Origin: Allium sativum
Lineage: Eukaryota; Streptophyta; Magnoliopsida; Asparagales; Amaryllidaceae
Assembly (NCBI GenBank): GCA_030737875.1
Contig: CM060909.1
Location: 395,355,565-395,419,564 of the forward strand
Length of the DNA stretch: 64,000 bases
Direction: 5' to 3'
Part shown: positions 1-7,505 of the stretch, one piece after another
Numbering within the stretch: position 1 is the stretch's first letter
Layout: each line of letters starts with the position of its first letter
Translations under genes and position numbers: made by a program
The notes under the pieces: generated by a model
What the model saw: the letters and a program-made list of their open reading frames with translations, nothing else
The model's database searches: none
Told to the model about the DNA's origin: nothing

Positions 1-409
1 GTAAATGCTCGGGTTTGCCTGGGTGTACAGGTTCAGGTTATCAGGTACTGTGAAGTCCAGAGACGAGCTGGATTTGTTCAGATGAAAAATATTTTGTATG
101 TATTCCGCTTTGTATGAGGACAGACTATTATAACTGTCCAGAGATGTGATGTACTCTGATATTGTAAGTATTTTCAAAAGCTCTCAATAAAGATTTATTT
201 CTGTATTATATTTTGTTCCGCTGCGACGTGAGACTCTGTGCTGCGTTATACTTCTTCTTCTTCTATTCTAATATTTCTTTCTCTCTTATCTCACCCTCTA
301 ATTTCTTTCTATAGACGTTCCAGTGTTTTCAGTGTTTGGGAGGTCGGCATAAGTTATGGTAAGGGTATTTATGTCGATTCTCGGGGCCGAAAATTCGTGG
401 GTCGTTACA
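1..409 (+). mobile_element. 3' end of an unidentified LTR (truncated by window start)
   Basis: This stretch ends in GGGTCGTTACA at 409, much like the LTR terminus of element D (GGGCCGTTACA at 60560). It carries an AATAAA at 186-191 in a comparable position. Motifs such as tgtccagag and gatgtactctgatatt recur near the 3' end of the D LTR. This suggests the R-U5 end of a plus-strand LTR of a related family. The internal ORF on + (238-555) has no recognisable domain. No PBS follows, so this could be a 3' LTR or a solo LTR. The assignment is inference from similar ends. Confidence 0.45.
186..191 (+). terminator. AATAAA polyadenylation-type signal in LTR remnant
   Basis: A canonical AATAAA lies about 220 bp before the proposed LTR end at 409. 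The D LTR has AATAAA about 120 bp before its end. Polyadenylation at this point is inferred, not shown. Confidence 0.3.
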
Positions 410-504
410 TATTTACTTTCCTAAACATTTTGTTGCTTGGATTTATGAATGTATCTCTACTGCATATTTTGGTCTCCTGGTTAACAATAAAGTTGTTGGC
501 TAAT
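410..504. other. Unassigned flank between LTR remnant and element D
   Basis: About 95 bp of AT-rich sequence between the proposed LTR terminus and the start of element D. No gene, RNA or repeat is recognisable. The last five bases (ctaat) should be half of the D target-site duplication; the partner lies outside the window. Confidence 0.4.
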
Positions 505-917
505 TGTAACAACCCTGAATTTTGGGGTAAATTCAAAAATTTATTTTTATTTTGAGAATTTTAATGGAAAAAGCGTATGCTTTTATTTGAAAATATATAT
601 ATATATAGTAATATGCCATGACAAACAAATAAATGGAAAACAAACAAACAAATGTAAATCACGTTTCCTTAATTCCGACTGCACCATTCTAACTTCCCTT
701 TTCTTTATCTTCTTAATGTTCAGCATGCTACTTAATGTGCTGCTTGTTTCATTATTTAATGTAGTCATTCCCTCTTTCCTAACCGTTACGTTTCTTTCCC
801 CCTTTATTTTTTTTCATTCATTCATTTCTTGTTCAAATTCTTTATTTTATTCATTTAATTACATGACTTGAAGCATTTATGGAAGAGGAAAAAAAAGGGG
901 AAAGTCACCTTCTTTGT
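505..917 (+). mobile_element. Element D 5' LTR, segment 1
   Basis: Nearly identical to the start of the D 3' LTR (61003 onward), including a (TA)n tract near 593-607. It ends with TTTGT (913-917), the left target duplication of element A. ORFs here, such as 587-871 on +, recur in the 3' LTR but look like chance frames in AT-rich DNA. Confidence 0.85.
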
Positions 918-1293
918 TGTAACGACCCAGAACATCTGAACCAATTTAAAATTTTCAAATTGGCTAAAATAATGGATTTTAAATATTTAAAATAAATATT
1001 TTAAATAATAGCAATGAAAAGTGAGTTTGAATCGACGTTTGAAAATAAATATAATTACTTGGAATTATAAACAAGGCCTGAAATGGCGCGGTAGTTTCAA
1101 AATTTGAATACAAACTTTGAATGACTGTACCGGGTGCAAAACAAAACGGATTTCAGTGAAACCAAAAATATTTAAATCTGTTAGTGAATACCTTTCTAAA
1201 GAATCTGAAAAATCGAAGTTTCATAGCGGGATGCAAAAGTTATGGCCAAATGAATTTTCAGAAAGGTCGCTATGGAATTTATATAGCCCGTGA

Positions 1294-1610
1294 AAATGGC
1301 CATTTTGCATACGACCTCAGAATTCAACGAAACCACTTTTTTTGGATCCGGGATGTGTAGTTATTCCTAGGTTTCAAATTTCATAATTTTTGAAGCTAGT
1401 ATGTGAGCGTGGTAAACGAAAACGTGTTTTGGTCAATTACAGTTAAATTGGATCGACCAGAAATGGGCCATTTTGCAAACGGTCTCAGAATTCGACGAAA
1501 CTAGTTTTGTTGGGACCGTATCATCAAAACATAGCCAGATTTATTTTTCTGGAATTTTTCGAATCAGTTTGTGGCCCTGGAAAATTTAAATGTACGTTCA
1601 AATCAAATAT
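1294..1610 (+). repeat. Ancient ~167-bp tandem duplication in the 5' part of the LTR
   Basis: The block aaatggccattttgca..acgacctcagaatt at 1294 recurs diverged at 1461 (aaatgggccattttgca..cggtctcagaatt), followed in both by gacgaaac and a ggatccggga or gggaccgt motif. The same pair occurs in the LTRs of A, B and C, and in E on the reverse strand, so the duplication predates their split. Confidence 0.6.
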
Positions 1611-1950
1611 TGAATGTTATATATTTTAATTTGAAGGAAAACTGACTGAAATAGTCGAATGGGCCTACGAAACATATCCCATTTTGTTCGGAATGGGGGT
1701 AAAACGCTAGGGACGACAGTCGTTGGGTTTGGACTGGTGGTAGTACGTGAAGAGGGGTATTTTTGGATTTTAAAAATTTATAAATATAAAAAAAATCATT
1801 GGCCAAGAATTATTTCTCTCTCCCCGACGCGATAGATCTGAAGGCGGAAATAGTTCGAAACCTTCCCCCTCATTTTCCGATCAATCCAAGAAGAATTAGC
1901 CCCACCTCCAGTTGAGGATTTTGTAGAGCTTCGAATTCTCTTCAAATCCA

Positions 1951-1956
1951 TATAAG
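1951..1956 (+). promoter_or_regulatory. TATA-like element in A 5' LTR
   Basis: TATAAG lies about 1 kb into the LTR, downstream of a pyrimidine-rich ctctctccccgac stretch and just before a GC-rich island. Element B has a better TATAAAT at the matching place and C has TATAAG. The conserved position suggests the LTR core promoter; the transcription start has not been mapped. Confidence 0.4.
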
Positions 1957-2403
1957 CATTGGATTTTTTCGTTGTGCGTGTGTCGAGATCTACCACCGAG
2001 AAGTTCGGCCGTTCAAAGACCCGCCGGAGCCACCTGCCGCCGTCGAGCTCGACGAAACTCCCGCCTCCTTGTGCGCCTCTCCTCCCCCTTCGACGTTGCG
2101 AAGGCCGATCGACGAATAGCTACACGGATTTCAAGAAAAATTCAAACCTAATTTTGAACGAAACAACTGAGGTACGGCCTTGTTTATTTTCAACTGTTTT
2201 AACACCTTTAAACCGTTGCAAACTTTGAAAAATCATATCTTTTTCGCGTGTTGACTAAATTCAGTGAAACAAGAGACAGTGGACTCGTGTGGACGTCTTC
2301 TACATTCTAGAAGAGACCGAATATTTTTCTGAGCCTTCTGCTATTTTTGGTCGAGTGGAACCCAATGTGAGATTTCTAATTTATAAACGATATGGAAAAC
2401 GAC

Positions 2404-2530
2404 GATGTATAAATTATATAATCGATGTATGAGTTATATAAGAATTGTACACCTCTTGTATAAGCGTTGTATAAGTTGTACGTTCGATGTATAAGTTGTA
2501 TATGCATTGTAAAAATTATATATGTGTTGA
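2404..2530 (+). repeat. Short minisatellite, ~20-bp units (tgtataagttgtay...)
   Basis: Degenerate head-to-tail units of the type gatgtataagttatataagcg occur in all LTRs of A, B and C (for example near 14410, 20440, 30770, 45870, 56680). They sit just after a conserved short hairpin CTTCTA-cattc-TAGAAG. No function is evident. Confidence 0.5.
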
Positions 2531-2553
2531 AATAGAAGTGAAATGCTATATAC

Positions 2554-2559
<6 letters not shown>

Positions 2560-2602
<43 letters not shown>
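2560..2602. repeat. (TA)n/(CA)n microsatellite
   Basis: A TA-repeat passing into a CA-repeat just before the conserved CGTCCA...TGGACG inverted repeat. The matching position in other LTRs is also a (TA)n of different length. ORFs read through it encode low-complexity Tyr/Ile strings and are artefacts. Confidence 0.8.
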
Positions 2603-2603
<1 letters not shown>

Positions 2604-2985
2604 CCCTCGTCCACAAACCATGGACGATATTTATTGGTTGTGATTGGTGTGAAAATTGATTGATAGCAAATGGTTGATTGGAATTGTTTGTGGTTGATAT
2701 TGATTGATTGTGGTTGAAAAATACCCGTTTGTGGTTGAGAAATATTTGGTTGAAACCACATAGGATTAGTTTGTGAAAATGAAATAAATATACATGCCGC
2801 CTGCGTGCGAACTAGATGCATGAATCCCCATTGTCAAAAACTACGAGGTTTTAAGGTAGAGCGAGAAGCCGTACTAGGGACGGTCCCGGTTTTAACTACC
2901 CTGCCGTTATGCTGCCGAAATTTTGAATGATATTCATGTGTTAGAATTATTTCCATTTGTTGAAACTATATTTATTCGTTGAATA

Positions 2986-3420
2986 GAAAACCTTCATGTG
3001 TTGAATTGAAATTCATTCGTTGGATTGAAATTCATGTGTTGAGTGGTATTCGTGTTTTAAATATAAAAATCACATTTTTATCTATATATATAAACTATAG
3101 AAAACCTTCATGTGTTGAATCGAAATTCATTCGTTGGATTGAAATTCATGTGTTGAATGGTATTCGTGTTTTAAATATAAAAATCACATTTTTATCTATA
3201 TATATAAACTATAGAAAACCTTCATGTGTTGAATCGAAATTCATTCGTTGGATAGAAATTCATGTGTTGAATGGTATTCGTGTTTTAAATATAAAAATCA
3301 CCTTTTTATCGATATATATAAACTATATAAAACCTTCATGTGTTGAATCGAAATTCATTCGTTGAATTGAAATTCATGTGTTGAATGGTATTCATATTTT
3401 GAAAAAAATTGTTTTATAAT
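2986..3420 (+). repeat. 114-bp tandem array, ~3.7 units (A 5' LTR)
   Basis: Units begin gaaaaccttcatgtgttgaa at 2986, 3100 and 3214, and in slightly altered form at 3328, giving an exact 114-bp period. Because 114 is divisible by three, the array reads as a repetitive protein on + (2979-3365); this is a by-product, not a gene. The partner LTR has one more unit. Confidence 0.92.
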
Positions 3421-3727
3421 AAAAATCCAATTTTTATCATCGATATGAAATATATAAAATAATCTTGTTTTGAAATAAATTATTTTATAATAAAAATCAT
3501 ACTTTTATTACCTATATGAACTATATAAAATAAAAGTGTTTCGAAATGAATTGTTTTACAATAAAAGTCACATTTTTATTATATAAATGAATTGTTAAAA
3601 ATAGGGATGTGTTGAAATAGAAGACAGTTTGATAAAAATATCATTTTTATCAAAAGTATGGAAATCATATAGTTTGAAATCGAAGAATCGATATATATAT
3701 ATATATATATAAATAGAATTGAAATAT

Positions 3728-4171
3728 ATCGAATAACGACGCTGCAGTTCGTATTTTGAAACCGTGATTTCAAACGATTATACCGGGAGATCCGACCATC
3801 GGATTTTCCCGAAATCGCAACCGTTGGGTTCGCTTTGGAAATATCTTTCCAACGGCACCAACTTTGTAAAAATCCAACGGTTGGATTGTCTGGAATGTTT
3901 AATTCAAATCTGAAGAAAAACAGCGCCAGAATCGATTATATATATATATAAATATATATAATTATATTTAATCGAGTAACGACGCTGCAGTTCGTATTTT
4001 GAAATCGAAACTTCAAACGATTGTACCTGGTGATCCGACCGTCGGATTTTCCCAAAACTGGAACCGTTGGATTCGTTTTGAAAAGATCTTTCTAGTGATG
4101 TAAATTTTGTGAAGATCCAATGGTTAGATTTTCAGATATGTGTAAATCAAATCTGAAGAAAAACAGCGCCA
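3728..4171 (+). repeat. ~243-bp internal tandem duplication
   Basis: The block from atcgaataacgacgctgcag to aaaaacagcgcca occurs twice (from 3728 and from 3971). Each copy holds the near-palindromes ATCCGA-nnn-TCGGAT and an AACCGTTGG motif. The duplication is present in A, B and C. E has only one recognisable copy (near 33540-33780), so it arose after E diverged. Confidence 0.7.
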
Positions 4172-4355
4172 CGGTCGCATTATGGCCCGAAGCGTCGTTT
4201 TGAATAAATTAGCTATTTTAAAATAAATAAAAATAGCGATAAATCATTATAAAATATATAAACAATATGGATGTGAAATTTAGAAACTAACTGAAGTTTG
4301 GCTAAGTTGAATGGTTTCTTGGGTATTGATCTGATGTTGGTTTCGGCCTTCGGGG

Positions 4356-4724
4356 TTAATATTTGGAAAATCGTTCTCTTACTGATTGACGGTTAGTGAC
4401 TAATGAATTGAAATGATGCATATGTATGTTAGTGTTGCACTTGTTTATTATATACGCGAGTTGCTCAGAAAGACCGGGTTTATCCCATTCTGAATAACTG
4501 AATCGACGATATGGAATCGAAGATGAAGACGGTGGTCGAAGACCGGAGATCTTCACCTCGTTTAGATGGTAACCGAGGTCCTGATTGGGAGGCATCCCGA
4601 AATATGGATAATGAGTGGTGATCGTCCAGACGTACGTGGTGATCGATGGGTTTGCGAGGTATATAGTGCCTCCGGTTTCGTTCAGACCCAGAACGGACTT
4701 GCAAATGGACAGTGTGTCAGACAT
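4356..4724 (-). CDS. Conserved LTR antisense ORF, 122 aa (A 5' LTR)
   Basis: Open frame on the strand opposite to gag-pol, starting MSDTLSICKSVLGLNETGGT. I do not recognise the family. No signal peptide or membrane segment is obvious; the middle is rich in Pro, Ser and Tyr and the end is basic. The start is supported because the first 20 residues are the most conserved part across all LTR families here, including B (113 aa), E (frameshifted) and D (frameshifted), whereas sequence upstream of the ATG is less alike. A and C share the full 122-aa frame. It could be an accessory antisense-encoded product, a captured host fragment, or a by-product of a conserved DNA or RNA signal. Expression is unknown. 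Confidence 0.4.
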   Translation of the reverse strand: MSDTLSICKSVLGLNETGGTIYLANPSITTYVWTITTHYPYFGMPPNQDLGYHLNEVKISGLRPPSSSSIPYRRFSYSEWDKPGLSEQLAYIINKCNTNIHMHHFNSLVTNRQSVRERFSKY

Positions 4725-5288
4725 TGGAATTTATTCTGTGTGATTGATAGCCATCAGTTGCACGGTGTGAATTGCCTCTGTGGCATGCTAAGATGCAGTG
4801 ATCAGGGCTTCTGTTGAAAAGCAAAGTCTTGAGGAGATGATCAAAGCACCGCCAGTGTGGCGTAGCTTTGTGTATAACGTGAAATCGCGAGCCTCACACC
4901 CTGGTATGAACCAGAAACGGGAGCAGGACCTCAGGGAGGGCATGCGTTTCTTTCTAGCTAGAAGTTGTGTCAGCGTTTTTACACGGCCTGACATTTTACT
5001 TATGTGGTTGTTACTGTTGCGAGGCGCCTCGGTTAGATCGGACGATCCGGGTTCGATGAAGTCATTCGTTGGCTCATTTGCGACCCATAGGGCGGGGAGA
5101 CGTATTGCTCAGGCATTTTAATCCACATCGGTGGACCGGCCCTGACGATCCAAGGGTCACTCGAGCTCTGATCCTGAGACATGGTAGGCTAGATTGTCTC
5201 GAAGTCGGTAAGGACTATCTTTTGCCTTTATTCATGACGGAAATCCAATTTCCAAATACGTGACTGTGCGGTTCTGATTGTATACCTA

Positions 5289-6508
5289 TGATTAACATAG
5301 AAATGTGTTTATTTTATGCTCGTATATTTTATCTTTTGTAAATAAATAAATGATACTTTGGTTACTTTTGTATGGTTTTACAGGATGTCAAGAAATGCCT
5401 CCTTCGTTTCAAATTAAAGGCCAACTACAGATAAAAAGCTACTTCCCCGTATTAAAGCCACCTCAATTACAAAAGACGTTGTAGCTCACTGGTAATTGCA
5501 TGGAAATTTGTACTAAGAGACCTGAGTTCGATCCCCGTCGAGCTCACTTTTTGCCAAAGAACAGAACGCGTTCACACTGGCCCTTTGCTATGAAGAATAT
5601 ATTAATTAGTGTTATATTATATATATACATATTCATGTGTATGTATGATATTCACTAATAGACATTTCAGGAGTAGTCATGGAAATCAATTCAGAACATT
5701 CATTTTTCAATTTCCAATTAAAAGAATTTCTGATAGAAATATTGCCAAGAAAAGATCAATTTTGAAGATTTTATCTCTTGTTTCCTTTGGAGTCTAATGA
5801 GTATCCTTGTTTGAAGAATTAATCACATACAATCTGCTCATCAATCGATCAATCAATTTGCCACATGGAAGATTGGGAAGATTTGGAAGATATTCACCGT
5901 GATTTGCTTTCCAATCAAGCTTGATCAAGGAAGGCAAGAGATATGATATTACTTCTTGGGAAAAGAGGGCCATTTAGTCATTGATTTGATTAGGATTTGG
6001 TCTACATCTCTATAAATATACATGATCTCCCATTGTAAATGCCATTCATTTTTCTATTCTGTATTCTCTTTTGTTCTAATAAAAGTCTTTTCTTTTCTAG
6101 TTTTATTGTTATTTTAATTTCATAACAATTTGTGTTATCTACCTAATTAGGTTTGGGTAGAATGCATATTGTTATTGTCTTTTATTACTGCTTGTTAGCG
6201 ATTCACTGTTGATTAGTTTCAATAGGAATCCTACTTTTAATTTCTGTTATTGTTCTAGTTGTTATTCTCTTTTTCTAGTAATTGTTCCTTTTCTTTTCAA
6301 TTGTTGAATTTGATACTGATTAGATTCAGAGTAATTTCAACAACATAAAAAACAACAACTCCAAACTTCGTCTAACTCGCCAAAGAATAAATAGATAATA
6401 ATTTTTAATAACACCTCCCTGTGTTCGACCTGTATGCTACACACCTGTATGCTTGCAGAATTTAATTTAAATGTCACGCTTTTCTGATTCATAGATTAGC
6501 GTCGATCA
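5289..6508 (+). mobile_element. Solo LTR of another retrotransposon inside A 5' LTR
   Basis: A 1,220-bp insert starting TGATTAACAT and ending GTCGATCA, flanked by ACCTA (5284-5288 and 6509-6513). It is absent from the matching place in the 3' LTR of A (near 17410). TG...CA ends plus a 5-bp duplication identify an LTR. The absence of PBS, coding region and second copy makes it a solo LTR left by LTR-LTR recombination. It contains TATAAATA near 6010, an AATAAAAG near 6079, and a tccctgtgttcgacc motif near its end of the kind often seen in gypsy LTRs. It inserted after A. Orientation is inferred from the TATA and AATAAA order. Confidence 0.85.
5478..5548 (+). other. tRNA-like (SINE-head-like) sequence in the solo LTR
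   Basis: TAGCTCACTGG (5482-5492) resembles a pol III A box and GAGTTCGATCC (5524-5534) a B box, about 40 nt apart, followed by ccgtcgagctcac. The T stem and acceptor stem do not pair, so this is not a functional tRNA. It may be a SINE remnant captured in the LTR, or chance similarity. Confidence 0.4.
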
Positions 6509-7255
6509 ACCTATATATGGCGACATAGTGGTATGGGGCATTAATGTCGTCTATGATTGATAGTTATGATTGAAATTGTTTTTGAAACATATAAACACTA
6601 GTGATAATATCAAATGCTTTTGTTTTATTCGTATCAATCATATTTTGGCCATTATAAGGTAAAAACTCTATCCTACGGTTTGCGTTGCATTGTGTGATGG
6701 GAACTGAGTCTTATAATGGCTTCATTTTTATAAAAAGCATTGCGATGTTTAAAAGAATGATTTGTTTTAAAGCACTGGCAATCCAATGGAGTAAACCCGT
6801 TCCACGAAAGTGGCGTGGTCCTGTGATTAGCCTTATTTCAAATGTGCTGAGTAGATTTCTCATACCAGTCCCATGACTGACTCGTAGTTTGTTTCACTTT
6901 CAAACTCAGGTGCCCCTTTTTCTACACGGGTAGCCTTGTATTCAGGTTTAGCTGGCTCTTTCTGGATAGCTGGAGCTGAAGATGGATTCTATTATTTATC
7001 TCTTTTTATGCTGTTCAGCTCCTATTGTACATTATGTTTGTTTTCCGCTGTAGGCATTTATGTATAGCTGAACTGTATTTGTACTAAGTATGATCCTGTA
7101 TACTGTGTAACTCTGATGATTACGTTTATCCAGTATATTCTATTGTGCATTATCTGGTGTATTTATTTAATTCTGTTCTGCTGTTATCTGATTATGTGTT
7201 ATATTCCAAGGATTACCCTTGCCGCCGTCAGTACGGGGTTTAGGGTCGTCTCATT

Positions 7256-7267
7256 TTGTATCAGAGC
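7256..7267 (+). other. Primer-binding site of A (initiator Met tRNA)
   Basis: TTGTATCAGAGC follows the LTR end (7253) by two bases. The plant initiator-Met PBS is TGGTATCAGAGC, as kept in B and C. A carries a G-to-T change at its second position, which would weaken priming. Confidence 0.85.
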
Positions 7268-7318
7268 CTTGGTTAAGCTTAGTTCTGGAATATAACATAT
7301 TAACGAACTCGTCAGAAA

Positions 7319-7337
7319 TAGAACCAGTAGTGTTCTA
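7319..7337 (+). promoter_or_regulatory. Leader hairpin 1 of A
   Basis: Stem TAGAAC/GTTCTA, loop CAGTAGT (6 bp, 7 nt). It is one of a family of same-sized hairpins after the PBS in A, B, C and D. The loop consensus is YAGYANT. Possible packaging or dimerisation signal (inference). Confidence 0.5.
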
Positions 7338-7358
7338 GGACGGGTAACTCTATACAGA

Positions 7359-7377
7359 TAGGATCAGTAATATCCTA
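7359..7377 (+). promoter_or_regulatory. Leader hairpin 2 of A
   Basis: Stem TAGGAT/ATCCTA, loop CAGTAAT, exactly 40 nt downstream of hairpin 1 and with a similar loop. The stem differs from that of hairpin 1 (TAGAAC/GTTCTA) at three positions, with matching changes on both arms. Confidence 0.55.
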
Positions 7378-7468
7378 GTATGAGTAAAGTAGAATGAAAT
7401 TACACCTCGATAGACACATTTACATTTGAAGTATTTGTTTCTATGTTTTAAAATATCTTTTCTGTGAC

Positions 7469-7493
7469 CTGACACTTGATCTGCTGTTTGCAG
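7469..7493 (+). promoter_or_regulatory. Possible 3' splice site before gag
   Basis: A CTGAC branch-point-like motif, a T-rich tract and TTTGCAG end 12 bases before the gag ATG. The same arrangement is kept in B (CTAAC to CAG at 23793) and C (CTGAC to CAG at 49714). Splicing is speculative; no transcript evidence is available. Confidence 0.3.
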
Positions 7494-7505
7494 AAGTACT
7501 AGAAA

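Larger units (their letters stand above)
918..7253 (+). mobile_element. Element A 5' LTR (interrupted by a solo LTR)
   Basis: Starts TGTAACGACCC and ends GTCGTCTCA just before the PBS. It is 6,336 bp as it stands. Without the inserted solo LTR and its duplicated ACCTA it is about 5,110 bp, against 5,227 bp for the 3' LTR; the difference is one 114-bp tandem unit. It contains a 167-bp diverged duplication (from 1294), a TATA-like site, a GC-rich island (about 2000-2110), a short minisatellite, (TA)n, the 114-bp array, a 243-bp duplication and an antisense ORF. Many short ORFs occur in it; apart from the antisense ORF, none is convincing as a gene. Confidence 0.9.

Noticed and set aside
238..555. 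105-aa ORF in the left flank
   Set aside because: Crosses the end of the LTR remnant and the start of element D, so it cannot be an ancestral gene; hydrophobic AT-rich translation.
2376..2621. Tyr/Ile-rich minus-strand ORFs across TA repeats (also 14389-14846, 45880-46290, 56798-57078)
   Set aside because: Low-complexity translation of microsatellites with variable length between copies.
2979..3365. Repetitive 128-aa ORF (and the 166-aa one at 15004-15504)
   Set aside because: Both are the 114-bp tandem array read in frame; 114 is a multiple of three, so the frame stays open without selection.
2986..3420. CRISPR array
   Set aside because: Direct head-to-tail repeats without unique spacers, in a plant retrotransposon LTR.
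4798..5121. 107-aa + ORF near the 3' end of A LTRs (also 16926-17249)
   Set aside because: The C copies are frameshifted and B has no equivalent, so it is not conserved the way the antisense ORF is.
5478..5548. Functional tRNA gene
   Set aside because: Only box-like motifs are present; the T and acceptor stems do not pair.
6685..6876. 63-aa + ORF identical in both A LTRs (also 17588-17779)
   Set aside because: Identity reflects LTR pairing. In B and C the matching region is not open as the same frame, and a minus-strand frame is open instead.
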